DNA of 64,000 nt from Bradyrhizobium sp. SZCCT0153. Lineage in GTDB: Bacteria; Pseudomonadota; Alphaproteobacteria; Rhizobiales; Xanthobacteraceae. This document shows, in pieces, positions 53,401 through 62,019 of this stretch. The notes beneath the pieces are model-generated. The model made no database searches. It saw only the letters and a program-made list of their open reading frames with translations, and was not told where the DNA came from. The stretch is from the NCBI RefSeq assembly GCF_018129995.1, contig NZ_JAFCKS010000002.1:124001-188000 (forward strand), in the 5' to 3' direction. A program made the translations under genes and the position numbers. Every line of letters starts with the position of its first letter. Position 1 is the first letter of the stretch.

Positions 53401-53962
53401 CAAAGCCATAGAGGCCGAGATCGAGATAGTCCTGCAGCGTCGCGGGATTGATCACCGGGATCAGCGCCGCCGCGAACACCTGTTCGCTCTGATGCGCCAG
53501 CGTCGAGGACTGGCAGCCGTGGTCGTCGCCGGCCAGCGCCAGCACGCCGCCGTTCAGCGAGGTGCCGGCTGCGTTGGCGTGCTTGAGCGCATCAACCGAG
53601 CGGTCGACGCCGGGACCCTTGCCGTACCAGATGCCGAACACGCCATCGACCTTGGCGCCGGGAAACAGGCCGACCTGCTGGCTGCCCCAGACGGCGGTGG
53701 CCGCGAGGTCCTCGTTGAGGCCGGGGACAAAGGCGATGTCGTGCTGCTGGAGGTGTTCCTTCGCACGCCACAGCGCATGGTCGTACATGCCGAGCGGGGA
53801 ACCGCGGTAGCCGGAGATGAAGCCACCGGTGTTGAGGCCCTGGAGCCGGTCGCGTTCGCGCTGCAACATGGGCAGGCGGACCAGGGCCTGAGTGCCGGAC
53901 AGGAAGATCCGCTTCGATTCGAGCCGGTATTTATCGTCCAGCTCGACTTGCAACAGCGTCAT
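50486..53962 (-). CDS. Indolepyruvate ferredoxin oxidoreductase family protein, alpha-beta fusion
   Basis: A 1158-residue 2-oxoacid:ferredoxin oxidoreductase that decarboxylates aryl or branched oxo acids to acyl-CoA using ThDP and iron-sulfur clusters. The N-terminal half is the pyruvate/ThDP-binding alpha part (FISGYRGSPLGMYDHALW and GIGCHGMALSMPT), a 4Fe-4S motif occurs in CEGCGDCSQASNC, and the C-terminal third is the gamma-type domain (GIGGTGVITIGALLGMAAHVDG). These fused proteins are usual in alphaproteobacteria. The ATG at 53962 with GAGGACTTC ahead is preferred to an upstream extension. It is convergent with the FAD dehydrogenase. Confidence 0.92.
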   Translation of the reverse strand: MTLLQVELDDKYRLESKRIFLSGTQALVRLPMLQRERDRLQGLNTGGFISGYRGSPLGMYDHALWRAKEHLQQHDIAFVPGLNEDLAATAVWGSQQVGLFPGAKVDGVFGIWYGKGPGVDRSVDALKHANAAGTSLNGGVLALAGDDHGCQSSTLAHQSEQVFAAALIPVINPATLQDYLDLGLYGFALSRFSGCWVGFKAISETVESSASIYSDPERIQIKLPDDFEMPPGGLNIRWPDPPLDAEKRLFGPKMAAVQAFARANQLDRIVLDSKPARLGIVATGKAYLDLRQALADLGITDKDAQDLGLRIYKVAMTWPLEESGAKRFAEGLQDVLVVEEKRGFIEDQLMRILYNIDASRRPTVTGKRDERGAPLLPSEGELTPTIVASALLARLRKLGHHSPLLEQRLARLEAFDNPVPAAAQIKLARTPFFCSGCPHNTSTRVPEGSRAMAGIGCHGMALSMPTRRTDLISHMGAEGVNWIGQSPFTTEQHIFQNLGDGTYTHSGLLALRAASAAGINITYKILYNDAVAMTGGQPAEGAFNVAQIAHQVWAEGVKRLAIVSDDPSKYPDGNYFPQGATIHHRRELDAVQRELRDIKGLTVVVYDQTCAAEKRRRRKRGLYPDPAKRAFINELVCEGCGDCSQASNCVSVQPLETEFGRKRQIDQSNCNKDFSCVEGFCPSFVTVHGGSLKRMKTSAVDSGQLFADLPLPPARELEVPYNILVTGIGGTGVITIGALLGMAAHVDGRGCSALDFTGLSQKNGAVMSHVRIAQKPEDISAVRITTGGADVILGCDMIVSAGPSALSRAERGVTKAYINADLQPTASFVQNPDLDFEMGTMQTVLRDAIGEKNLDIIDATGIASALMGDSIATNPFMLGFAFQKGAIPLSLEALLRAIEINGAAIEMNKLAFTWGRLAAHDMSRVRSVLQFKSRASAPTKSLDDIIATRAEFLTGYQDKAYADRYLAAVAQVRKAENAASPASTELTEAVAKNLFKLMSYKDEYEVARLYTDGSFATKVSERFDGDFTLKYHLAPPIFAQRDKTTGHLQKQEFGGWMIHAFRVLAKLKFLRGGAFDPFGRTEERRTERKLVEDYHAMIDQRIAGLNAAQIPLLTRLARVPETIRGFGHVKEANIKLAAAEKARLEAELENSRFAAAAE

Positions 53963-54124
53963 TTCGGAAGTCCTCGTCTCTTGTTCGGCGTGGGGTTGCG
54001 CTGCGGGAGGGGGAGCGGCTGCGCGACGCGAATTGTGACAGTCAAGAGCATGGGCCAGCGAAGTCAATATCGCTGGCCGCATCCGTGGCGCTCCTGCTAG
54101 TCATGGCTTCCAGTGGAGAGCACC

Positions 54125-55093
54125 ATGGCTGCAAACGCATTCGACACCGAAATCACAGAGACGGCCGAGGCGCTGATCGGACCGTGGCGCCAGCCGCGTC
54201 AGATGCTGCAGGCGCAAACTTACGACGCGCACGCGTCCATCCATGACGATGCGACTGCGCAAAAGCTCGGCTTCAAGGGCGGCACCATCGAGGGGCCGAC
54301 GCATTTCAGCCAGTTCGCGCCGCTCGGCGAGCGCCTGTGGGGACGCGCCTGGTTCGAGAGCGGTTGCCTCTCCGCGCACTATCGCAGCGTCTGCTACGAA
54401 GGCGAGGAGGTGCAGGCGATCCTGTCGAAGCCGCTGCCCGGCACGAGCCAGTGTCAAATCCAGATGGTCAAGCGTGACGGCACCGAAGTGCTGCGCGGCA
54501 CCGCCTCGCTCGGTGATCCGTCAGTGCCGACCGCCCTCGAGACGCGTCTGGCCGAACTCAAGCCGCTCGCCGATCCCGTGATCCTTCGCGACGTGAAGGT
54601 GGCGCAAACGAGCAAGCGGCGGGCGGTGCGGATGGCGTTCGACCAGACCATGGGCGATCTCTATCCATTCTCGCTGCAGCAGAAGCTCGCCGTCATCACC
54701 GAGGCCTCGCCATACTATTCGAGCGCCAACGATTCTTCTTCGAATCCTTGGCGCAAGGCCATCATCCCGATGGAGATGCTGAGCGTGCTGTTCCAGTACC
54801 GCTCCAAGGAGGATCCGCTCCCGGCCAAGGGTCCGGCGGTCGGCCTGTTTGCGGATCAGGAGATCAGGCTCATCAAGGGGCCGCTCTTCGTCGACGAAGA
54901 ATACGAGGTCGAGCGCGAGGTGGTCGCGCTGTCCGGCAGTCGACGCACCGAGAGCGCCTGGATGAGGACGCGCGTGTTCGACAAGGCGGGCACGGTGGTG
55001 GCGACCATGCTGCTCAACATGGCGACGCTGAAGGATTCGTATGCACCCTATGAGGACGAGCATCGGCGCCTGTACGGAAGTACTGCCCGCTAG
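54125..55093 (+). CDS. Hotdog/MaoC-like protein
   Basis: A 322-residue protein that looks like a two-module hotdog fold. The opening FDTEITETAEALIGPWRQ and the module KLGFKGGTIEGPTHFSQFAPLGERLWGRAWFESG carry the hydrated-hotdog pattern of MaoC-like dehydratases. The second half (RSKEDPLPAKGPAVGLFADQEIRLIKGPLFVDEEYEVEREVVAL) matches a fused module. The substrate would be a CoA thioester, but this is inference. GTGGAGAG lies before the ATG at 54125. It is divergent from the indolepyruvate oxidoreductase gene, a reasonable metabolic neighbour. Confidence 0.72.
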   Translation: MAANAFDTEITETAEALIGPWRQPRQMLQAQTYDAHASIHDDATAQKLGFKGGTIEGPTHFSQFAPLGERLWGRAWFESGCLSAHYRSVCYEGEEVQAILSKPLPGTSQCQIQMVKRDGTEVLRGTASLGDPSVPTALETRLAELKPLADPVILRDVKVAQTSKRRAVRMAFDQTMGDLYPFSLQQKLAVITEASPYYSSANDSSSNPWRKAIIPMEMLSVLFQYRSKEDPLPAKGPAVGLFADQEIRLIKGPLFVDEEYEVEREVVALSGSRRTESAWMRTRVFDKAGTVVATMLLNMATLKDSYAPYEDEHRRLYGSTAR

Positions 55094-55233
55094 GAAAGCG
55101 AGCGCCACCGCCGCTCATCCTTTGAGCAATTACACGTCGCTCAGCCGTCGCACAGGGAATAAGCAGCCGGTAGTTCTCCTTCTAACTTCCTGACAGCACA
55201 GCGAATTTCTTCGGAGATTTCGCTCCGCAGCTA

Positions 55234-55243
55234 TTGTACACAA
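55234..55243. promoter_or_regulatory. TTGT-AC-ACAA operator-like palindrome
   Basis: TTGTACACAA, extended to GC(T)ATTGT-AC-ACAAT(G)GC, abuts the sigma-54-type promoter. It resembles GntR-type operators. Confidence 0.4.
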
Positions 55244-55259
55244 TGGCATGGCGCTTGCA
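55244..55259 (+). promoter_or_regulatory. Sigma-54 (RpoN) -24/-12 promoter
   Basis: TGGCATGGCGCTTGCA matches the consensus TGGCACGRNNNTTGCW at 15 of 16 positions. It lies 39 bases ahead of the amidohydrolase ATG at 55298. Confidence 0.72.
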
Positions 55260-55297
55260 GAACTCCTGGCAAAGAGAGTTCTCGCGGGGCCTGCGTC

Positions 55298-56002
55298 ATG
55301 TTGAACTCAGCCAAGCCGACACTGGGCGTCATCAGCGCCGAGCCCGAGCCGATCAAGCTCGACTGGCCCGCCACCGCGCTTCTCATCATCGACATGCAGC
55401 GCGACTTCATGGAGCCCGGCGGCTTCGGCGAGACGCTCGGCAACGACGTCAGCCAGCTCGCGCGCGCGGTCAAGCCGATCGGTGCCGTGCTGAAGGCGGC
55501 GCGCGACGCCGGCATGCTGGTGATCCACACCCGCGAGGGCCATCTGCCCGATCTGTCGGACGCGCCGCCGGCGAAAGTCGAGCGCGGTGCGCCGTCCCTG
55601 CGCATCGGTGATCCCGGCCCGATGGGCCGCATCCTCATTCGCGGCGAGGCCGGCCACGACATCATCCCGGAGCTTTATCCGCTCGACAGCGAGGTCGTGA
55701 TCGACAAGCCCGGCAAGGGTGCGTTCTACGCCACCGAGCTGACGGACGTGCTGGAGAAATACGGTATCGAGAATTTGCTGGTGTGCGGCGTCACAACGGA
55801 AGTGTGCGTCAACACCACCGTGCGCGAGGCCAATGACCGCGGCTACCGCTGCGTCGTCATCTCGGACGGCTGCGCATCCTACTTTCCCGAGTTTCACGAA
55901 ATGGGCCTGAAGATGATCAAGGCCCAGGGCGGCATCTTCGGCTGGGTCGCGAGCTCAGCTGCGGTACTGGAGGCGATGAAGACTTCGGACATTTCAGCTT
56001 AG
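55298..56002 (+). CDS. Isochorismatase-family cysteine hydrolase (amidohydrolase)
   Basis: A 234-residue amidohydrolase. The catalytic triad is Asp32 in [14 protein letters not shown], Lys in [12 protein letters not shown] and Cys in [15 protein letters not shown]. This arrangement occurs in isochorismatases, ureidoacrylate hydrolases and biuret hydrolases. The gene is linked to an NCS2-type permease 11 bases downstream and driven by a sigma-54-type promoter, which suggests nitrogen scavenging from an amide or ring-opened nitrogen compound; that is inference. CGGGGCC stands ahead of the ATG. Confidence 0.88.
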   Translation: MLNSAKPTLGVISAEPEPIKLDWPATALLIIDMQRDFMEPGGFGETLGNDVSQLARAVKPIGAVLKAARDAGMLVIHTREGHLPDLSDAPPAKVERGAPSLRIGDPGPMGRILIRGEAGHDIIPELYPLDSEVVIDKPGKGAFYATELTDVLEKYGIENLLVCGVTTEVCVNTTVREANDRGYRCVVISDGCASYFPEFHEMGLKMIKAQGGIFGWVASSAAVLEAMKTSDISA

Positions 56003-56012
56003 GGGCATCACC

Positions 56013-57683
56013 ATGAGCACAGGTATGACGGGGACGGCAGGCAAATCTGATCTGAGCAAGTCCGAGTTCAAGCCGGCACTTTGGACACCGGGCGACTGGA
56101 ACGCGTTTTTCGGCTTCGGTACCAACATCCTCGTCAACATGCTGGTGCTCACGGGCCTGTTGCGCTTTGTGTTGAAGATGCCGGACAGTCTGGTGTTCGG
56201 CCGCATCCTGCCCGCGCTCGGGCTGATGATGTGCCTCTCCACCTTCTATTATGCCTTTCTCGCTTATCGTCTCGCGCAGAAGACCGGCCGCAACGACGTC
56301 TGCGCGCTGCCCTCGGGCGTCAGCGTGCCGCACATGTTCATCGTCACCTTCGTGATCATGCTGCCGATCACGCTCAAGACCGGCGATCCGCTGAAGGGCT
56401 GGTCCGCCGGCCTCGTCTGGGTGTTCTTCCAGAGCTTTATCCTGATGATCGGCGGCTTCATCGCGCCGTTCATCCGAAAGATCACGCCGCGCGCGGCGCT
56501 GCTCGGCACGCTCGCCGGCGTCTCCGTCACCTTCATCTCGATGCGCCCGGCGCTGGAGATGTACATGACGCCGCAGATCGGTCTGGTCTGCTTCGCCATC
56601 ATTCTGGTGAGCTGGTTCGGCGGCGTGAAATATTGGCGCGGCATTCCGGCGGGCCTCGTCGCCATCGCGGTCGGCATGATCATCGCTTGGGGCTCGAACC
56701 TGTTCGGCCTCGGTCTCGGCGGATTGAGCATCGCCGGCGTCGGCGCAGCTTTTGCCAATTTCGGCTTCTCGGTGCCGATCCCGGCGGTGGGCCACGTGTT
56801 CTCCGGCTTCGAATTCCTCGGCGTCATCCTGGTCACGGCCATTCCGTTCGGCATCTACGACCTCGTCGAGGCCATGGACAATGTCGAGAGCGCGGAAGCC
56901 GCCGGCGACGAATATCCGACCACGCGCGTGCTCACTGCCGACGGAATCGTCAGCCTGATCGGCTGCCTGATGGGCAACCCCTTCATCAACGCGGTCTATA
57001 TCGGCCATCCCGGCTGGAAGGCGATGGGCGGCCGCATCGGCTATTCGGCTGCGACCGGCATCATGGTGGTCGTGCTGGCCTGGTTCGGCATCATCTCGGT
57101 GCTGCTGGCGCTGGTGCCGGTGGTCGCGATCTCGCCGATCCTGCTCTATATCGGCATGCTGATCGGCGCGCAGGCGTTCCAGACCACGCCGGTCAAGCAT
57201 GCGCCCGCGATCGTGCTGGCGCTGACGCCGCATCTGGCCGCCTGGGCCAAGCTCCAGATCGACACGATGCTGGGCTCGACCATGAATGCGGCGGCGACCG
57301 TCGGCGGCATGGCCGCCGACAAGGCCGACGCGGTCAAGCTGGCTGCGATCGCCGCGCTGCCGCAGCAGGGCGTATTCTATCACGGGTTAGAGGTGATGGG
57401 CGGAGGCTCCATTCTCGGCGGCCTCATCCTGGGTGCGATCGGCGTCTTCATCATCGAGCGCGATTTCGAGAAGGCTTCGGCGTTTGCGCTGGTTGGTGCG
57501 GTTCTCACCTACTTTGGCTTCATGCACGGCGAAGCCGTCGGCATCGGTGGCGGCTTTGGCGTGACGCCGGCCGTGGCGTTCGCCTACGCGGTGATGGCCG
57601 CCGGTCTGTTCGCGGCCAGCAGGCTCGGCGCCAGCGAGCCCTACGTTGCGCATCCGGAGATGCACGCGGCACCGGCGGAGTAG
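56013..57683 (+). CDS. NCS2 family permease (xanthine/uracil type)
   Basis: A 556-residue membrane permease. The sequence opens SEFKPALWTPGDWNAFFGFGTNILVNMLVLTGL and includes the NCS2 segments LPSGVSVPHMFIVTFVIML and FLGVILVTAIPFGIYDLVEAMDNVESAEAAGDEYPT. About 12-14 helices are predicted. Members take up purines, pyrimidines or related compounds in symport with protons or sodium. It is preceded by the amidohydrolase with a gap of 11 bases and ends the sigma-54-driven operon. AGGGGCATC lies before the ATG. Confidence 0.88.
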   Translation: MSTGMTGTAGKSDLSKSEFKPALWTPGDWNAFFGFGTNILVNMLVLTGLLRFVLKMPDSLVFGRILPALGLMMCLSTFYYAFLAYRLAQKTGRNDVCALPSGVSVPHMFIVTFVIMLPITLKTGDPLKGWSAGLVWVFFQSFILMIGGFIAPFIRKITPRAALLGTLAGVSVTFISMRPALEMYMTPQIGLVCFAIILVSWFGGVKYWRGIPAGLVAIAVGMIIAWGSNLFGLGLGGLSIAGVGAAFANFGFSVPIPAVGHVFSGFEFLGVILVTAIPFGIYDLVEAMDNVESAEAAGDEYPTTRVLTADGIVSLIGCLMGNPFINAVYIGHPGWKAMGGRIGYSAATGIMVVVLAWFGIISVLLALVPVVAISPILLYIGMLIGAQAFQTTPVKHAPAIVLALTPHLAAWAKLQIDTMLGSTMNAAATVGGMAADKADAVKLAAIAALPQQGVFYHGLEVMGGGSILGGLILGAIGVFIIERDFEKASAFALVGAVLTYFGFMHGEAVGIGGGFGVTPAVAFAYAVMAAGLFAASRLGASEPYVAHPEMHAAPAE

Positions 57684-57734
57684 GCAGGCAAAAACGACGC
57701 GGCCGAGCGACATGTAACGCCCGGCCGTTTCATT

Positions 57735-58589
57735 TCAGCCGCCCTTCACAGCTCCAGCCGTGAGCCCGGCAACGATCTGGCGCTGGGCAAATACCGTCAG
57801 CAGCAGCACCGGCAGGGTGACGATCAGCGCCGCAGCCGCCAGCGGCCCCCAGCTCAGCTGGTCGAACGAGATCATGTTGTAGACCGCGACGGGCAGGGTG
57901 CGCGTCTCGCGCCCGGCCAGCACGATGCCGAACACGAAGTTGTTCCAGGAGAAGATCACGGCCAGGATGAAGGCGACCGCGATGCCGGGCTTTGCGATCG
58001 GCAGCGCGACATGGCGAAACACCTGCCAGCGCGTGGCACCGTCGATGAGGGCGGCTTCCTCCAGTTCCATCGGCGTCGTCTCGAAATAGCCGATCATGAT
58101 CCAGATCACGATCGGGACCGTCACGACGAGGTGGATGATGATCTGCGGCACCAGCGTGCCGAGCAATCCCAGCCATTGAAACAGCAGGAACAGCGGAATC
58201 AGGTAGGACAGGCCGGGCGTAATGCGGGCGATGAGGATCACGATCGCGGATTTGTGCGCGGCCATGCGCGCGATGCCGTAGCCGGCGGGGACGCCGACCA
58301 GCAGCGCCAGCGCGGTCGCGCTGCCGGTCACGATCAGGCTGTTGACGAAATAGGTCAGGAAACGGTTGGACGCCAGCACGTCGGCATAGTTCTTCCAGGC
58401 GATGCGCTCCGGGAAGAACACCGGCGGGTAGGCGGCATTGTCGACCTCGAATTTGAGCGAGAGCGACGCCATCCAGAGGAAGAACAGGATCGCCGGCGAC
58501 ACGATGACGAACACCGAGAGCCAGAGGCCGATCCTGCCCATGACCTGGCGCAGGTTGATCTGTCGTAGATTGGTCTGGCTTGGGTTCAT
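57735..58589 (-). CDS. Carbohydrate ABC transporter permease, MalG/UgpE type
   Basis: A 284-residue permease with six helices. Typical parts are GLWLSVFVIVSPAILFFLWMASLSLK near the start and the EAA loop MELEEAALIDGATRWQVFRHVALPIAKPGIAVAFIL. The start at 58589 overlaps the stop of the sister permease gene (ATGA), which is decisive against a longer frame. The stop is convergent with the NCS2 gene. It forms the importer with the next two genes. Confidence 0.92.
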   Translation of the reverse strand: MNPSQTNLRQINLRQVMGRIGLWLSVFVIVSPAILFFLWMASLSLKFEVDNAAYPPVFFPERIAWKNYADVLASNRFLTYFVNSLIVTGSATALALLVGVPAGYGIARMAAHKSAIVILIARITPGLSYLIPLFLLFQWLGLLGTLVPQIIIHLVVTVPIVIWIMIGYFETTPMELEEAALIDGATRWQVFRHVALPIAKPGIAVAFILAVIFSWNNFVFGIVLAGRETRTLPVAVYNMISFDQLSWGPLAAAALIVTLPVLLLTVFAQRQIVAGLTAGAVKGG

Positions 58590-59524
58590 GCGCCGCTCGA
58601 GATCTCGGTCCACAGCATGCGCTGACGGGCGTAGAGCATCACCGCCGCAAGCAGGACAATCAGCAGGAAGAACACGACCGCGATCGCCGAGCCGTAGCCG
58701 AGGTCATAATAAGTGAAAGCGACGCTGTAGAGGTAGATGTTGATCGTCTCCGAGGCCGAGCCCGGCCCTCCTTGCGTGATCGCGAAGATGATGTCGAAGC
58801 TTTTCACCGCGTCGATCATGCGGATCATGGCGGCGATGAACAGGAACGGCATGATCAGCGGCAACGTGATGAAACGAAAGACCTGCCAGAAGCTTGCGCC
58901 GTCGATCTGCGCGCTCTCATAAGGCTCGGTCGGAATTGCGGCGAGGCCGCCGAGCACGATCAGCATGACTAGCGGCGTCCATTGCCAGGTCTCGACCAGC
59001 ACGAGTGAGGGAATCACGGTTGCAGGGTGGAAGACCCAGAGCTGTGCGGGGATTCCGACCAGCGACAGCAGGTAATTCAGGATGCCGAGCTGGGGATGGA
59101 ACATCATGGTCCAGACCAGCGCGATCGCGACGGGCGTTGCCATCATCGGCATAATGAAGATGCCGCGCAGGAAGCCGCGGCCGGCGAATTTCTGGTGAAA
59201 CACCACGGCGGCAAGCGTGCCGAGGATCAGGGGCAGCAACACCGACAGGACGGTGTAAACCATGGTGTGGCCCACCGCCTCGAGGAAGCGCGGATCGCTC
59301 GTCAGCCGCAGATAGTTGGAGAGTCCAACGAAGGTGGTGGGCGAGCCGACCTTCCACTCGTTCAGGCTCATCCAGATCGTGAAGACCCACGGGAATATAA
59401 TGATGGTGAGCACGACGACCAGCGCCGGTACCACGAACGGCCAGTAGGACGGCGGCCGCAACTCCTTCTCCGGCGCGGCATCAGACTGTGCCGCGGCCGG
59501 AGCCGATTGTGTCAATGCGCTCAC
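58586..59524 (-). CDS. Carbohydrate ABC transporter permease, MalF/UgpA type
   Basis: A 312-residue permease with six helices. The opening ELRPPSYWPFVVPALVVVLTIIIFPWVFTIWMSL and the EAA loop EPYESAQIDGASFWQVFRFITLPLIMPFLFIAAMI are diagnostic. A GTG start (59524) overlaps the stop of the binding-protein gene as GTGA. It is the first of two permeases. No ATPase gene is in the cluster. Confidence 0.92.
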   Translation of the reverse strand: MSALTQSAPAAAQSDAAPEKELRPPSYWPFVVPALVVVLTIIIFPWVFTIWMSLNEWKVGSPTTFVGLSNYLRLTSDPRFLEAVGHTMVYTVLSVLLPLILGTLAAVVFHQKFAGRGFLRGIFIMPMMATPVAIALVWTMMFHPQLGILNYLLSLVGIPAQLWVFHPATVIPSLVLVETWQWTPLVMLIVLGGLAAIPTEPYESAQIDGASFWQVFRFITLPLIMPFLFIAAMIRMIDAVKSFDIIFAITQGGPGSASETINIYLYSVAFTYYDLGYGSAIAVVFFLLIVLLAAVMLYARQRMLWTEISSGA

Positions 59525-60846
59525 GCCTTTTCGCTACGCTCCAGGATCGGCCGGTACTGCTCGTGCGCCTTCTTCAGCTCGGTCGCAGGATCGGCGCCGG
59601 CCAGTGTCGCGGTGATGGCAGCACCGACGAGATCGCGGAATTCGGCGACCGGAATCACGACAGGCAGGCCGAGCTTGCTGATCTTGGCAGAATCGATCAC
59701 CGATTGCAGCCATTCCTTGGGCATTTTCACGCCCTGCTGGACTGCGGGATCGCCAAGGATCGAGTTGCGGAACGGCACGCCGCCGCCGGCTTGCAACAGC
59801 CGCGCGCCCTGCTGCTTCGAGACCGCCCACTGGCAGAGCAGATAGGCGGCTTCCTTGTTCTTGCTCGCCGCCGCAATGCCGAGGCCGTCGCCATAAGTGG
59901 CCGAATATTGTCCCTTCGGTCCGGCCGGGACGACGGTATATCCGACCTTGCCGACGACGCGCGAGGCGGCCGGATCCTCCAGCGGCGGCGCCCAGCCGAC
60001 GCCGTCGATCCACATCGCCGAGCGTCCTTGCGTGAACGAGGCCATCGACTCCATCCAGTTGAAGCCGGCCACGCCGGGCGGAGCGACTTTCGTCAGCAGC
60101 GTCTGATAGAGCTTCGTTGCCGCAATCGCTTCCGGACCGTCGGTCAGGATGTTGCCCTTGGCGTCGAGGAATTCGCCGCCATAGTCGAGGAAGAAGTTGG
60201 TCCACAACGTCATGTTGGCGTTGCGCAGGCCGCGTCCGACGAAGCCGTAGGTGCCTTCCTTGGTATCCGTGAGCTTCTCGGCGGCCGCAACCATCTCGTC
60301 GAGCGTCTTGGGGATTGCGACGCCCTTCTTCTGAAACAGCTCCTTGTTGTAGTAGAGGATGAAATAGTCGACCGACCAGGGCAGCGACAGCATCTGGCCC
60401 TTGTCGTTCTTGGCGTATTGCAGGCCCGCGGCCGAGAAATCGCTCTCGACGAGATCGGGCGCGGTCAGCGTCGGGTCTTTCATGTAGGGCGTTAAGTCGG
60501 CGAGCCAGCCGCCCTTTTCAAACTGCCGCTTCTGCACGTGATAGCTGAGATGGATGACGTCGAAGCTCGGCCGGCCGGAGGTCAGCTCGATCACCACCTT
60601 CTGGCGCTGCTGCTGCTCGGGAATCTGCTCGGATTCCACCTGGATGCCGGTGAGCTCGGTAAATTCCTTGATGTACTTTTGCAGATTGTCGCCGCGCGGG
60701 CCCTTGGCGAGGATGACCTCCAGCTTGGTCCCGGCGTATTTCTTCCAATTGACCTCGGCGTGCGCCGGCATTCCGGTCAGGCTGAGTGCGCCCGCCGCCG
60801 CGGTGCCCTTCAAGAGCGTACGACGTGATATGTTGTGGTTGGTCAC
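59521..60846 (-). CDS. Extracellular sugar-binding protein of an ABC importer
   Basis: A 441-residue binding protein of the maltose-type (family 1) class. A Tat signal (NISRRTLLKGTAAAGALSLTG) leads to mature sequence with LEVILAKGPRGDNLQKYIKEFTELTGIQVESEQIP, then SLPWSVDYFILYYNKELFQKKG as in many solute-binding proteins. The ligand is unknown. It heads the operon; GGGAGGATT stands before the ATG. An ATPase must come from elsewhere in the genome. Confidence 0.92.
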   Translation of the reverse strand: MTNHNISRRTLLKGTAAAGALSLTGMPAHAEVNWKKYAGTKLEVILAKGPRGDNLQKYIKEFTELTGIQVESEQIPEQQQRQKVVIELTSGRPSFDVIHLSYHVQKRQFEKGGWLADLTPYMKDPTLTAPDLVESDFSAAGLQYAKNDKGQMLSLPWSVDYFILYYNKELFQKKGVAIPKTLDEMVAAAEKLTDTKEGTYGFVGRGLRNANMTLWTNFFLDYGGEFLDAKGNILTDGPEAIAATKLYQTLLTKVAPPGVAGFNWMESMASFTQGRSAMWIDGVGWAPPLEDPAASRVVGKVGYTVVPAGPKGQYSATYGDGLGIAAASKNKEAAYLLCQWAVSKQQGARLLQAGGGVPFRNSILGDPAVQQGVKMPKEWLQSVIDSAKISKLGLPVVIPVAEFRDLVGAAITATLAGADPATELKKAHEQYRPILERSEKA

Positions 60847-60925
60847 TTCAAATCCTCCCTTTGATTCATTCTCTTTGGGAGGGATACTAGCGACCGTGCC
60901 GCGTCTGCCTAGTCCTAATCTACGA

Positions 60926-61705
60926 TCAGGGGCGAACGGCCGGTGTCTCCATTGGCAGGCCGCGCGCCCGCGACATCAGGTAAAGCTCGAGCGCGACCAG
61001 CTCGGGCGAGCCGTAATCATAGGCCTGGGCGCGAACGCCGGTCATGCAACTGCGCAACCGGCGCTCGATCGACCCCAGTGTCTGCCACTCCAGGCGGTAA
61101 AGCGGATAGCCGGTCGGCTGCGCTTGCGTGATCGGCGCGCCCGCGAGGCGCTTGTCGAAATTGTGGTCGTGGCAATTGGCGCAGGCGAGGTTTAGCTGAC
61201 CCTCGCGCTGCATGAAAAGGTCGCGGCCCTGTTCGAGGAAGGGCTTGAGCTCCGGATCGCCGCCGGCCGTGATCGGAACGCCGCGGGACTGGTGGGCGAC
61301 AAAGGCGGACAGCGCCAGTAGGTCGCGGCTCTCGTAGGACAGCGGTGTCGCTTTCTGATGATTGCCCCGGCAGAGGTTGATGCGCTGGTCTAGCGTGACG
61401 GGACGCGCTAGCGTCTTGTCGAGGGCGGGATAGCGCGCTGCGACGCCTTTCATGCTGCTCCGGGCATCGCCATGGCAATCCGCACAGGCTTTCTCCGCGC
61501 TGCCGGTCTTCTTCGTCCAGAGCGCCTCGCCGTCGAGCACGAACAACATGCCCGGATTGGACGTGTCGTCATCCTGCATCGCGCGGCTGTCCGGACCCAT
61601 GAAGGAATAGCCGGAGCGGCGCTCGTCCGGCGGAATCTCGCCGGCGAGCAGGGCGGAGTTCGTGGCGAGAAGCGCCGCCGCCGCTATCGCGCGCCAGAAA
61701 ATCAT
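60926..61705 (-). CDS. soxA: Diheme c-type cytochrome SoxA
   Basis: A 259-residue periplasmic diheme cytochrome of the SoxAX type, which links a sulfur compound to the SoxY carrier. A signal peptide (IFWRAIAAAALLATNSALLAG) and two CxxCH heme sites (CADCH and CANCH) are visible, plus the catalytic Cys in LRSCMTGVRAQAYDYGSPELVALELYL. The start is an ATGA overlap with soxZ. It is the last gene of the Sox-like operon. Confidence 0.9.
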   Translation of the reverse strand: MIFWRAIAAAALLATNSALLAGEIPPDERRSGYSFMGPDSRAMQDDDTSNPGMLFVLDGEALWTKKTGSAEKACADCHGDARSSMKGVAARYPALDKTLARPVTLDQRINLCRGNHQKATPLSYESRDLLALSAFVAHQSRGVPITAGGDPELKPFLEQGRDLFMQREGQLNLACANCHDHNFDKRLAGAPITQAQPTGYPLYRLEWQTLGSIERRLRSCMTGVRAQAYDYGSPELVALELYLMSRARGLPMETPAVRP

Positions 61706-62019
61706 TCGACCGTGATCGATGCCGATGCGCTGGACGAATAGCCGTTGTCGCCGGTCCACTCGAACTCGAACTTGCCGCTTTCTTTCGCAACCGTGAAGAA
61801 CGACAGATATGGATTCGCCGCGATTGCCGGGAAGAGGTCGGCGCTGAAGATCTCGGTGCCGTTGTAGCGGCAGGTGAAGCTCGTGACGATGTCGCGTGGT
61901 ACCAGCGCGCCGTCCGCGGTGTGACGGAAGCCGGTTTCCATGATGTGGGAGGTCAGCGTGCGGATCTCGATGATGTCGCCGCGTCTGGCCTTCGCCGGAA
62001 CGTTGATGAGCGCGGTCAT
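61702..62019 (-). CDS. soxZ: Sulfur carrier partner SoxZ
   Basis: A 105-residue Ig-like protein that forms a heterodimer with SoxY. The opening TALINVPAKARRGDIIEIRTLTSHIMETGFRHTADG and the segment TSFTCRYNGTEIFSADLFPAIAANPYLSFFTVA match the family over its whole length. It starts in a TGATG overlap with the soxY-like stop. Confidence 0.92.
   Translation of the reverse strand: MTALINVPAKARRGDIIEIRTLTSHIMETGFRHTADGALVPRDIVTSFTCRYNGTEIFSADLFPAIAANPYLSFFTVAKESGKFEFEWTGDNGYSSSASASITVE

Noticed and set aside
55917..57383. Long minus-strand open frame (488 codons) opposite the NCS2 permease gene
   Set aside because: It is the antisense shadow of a GC-rich gene; the translated text is rich in Arg, Asp, His and Gln with no family resemblance and no ribosome site.
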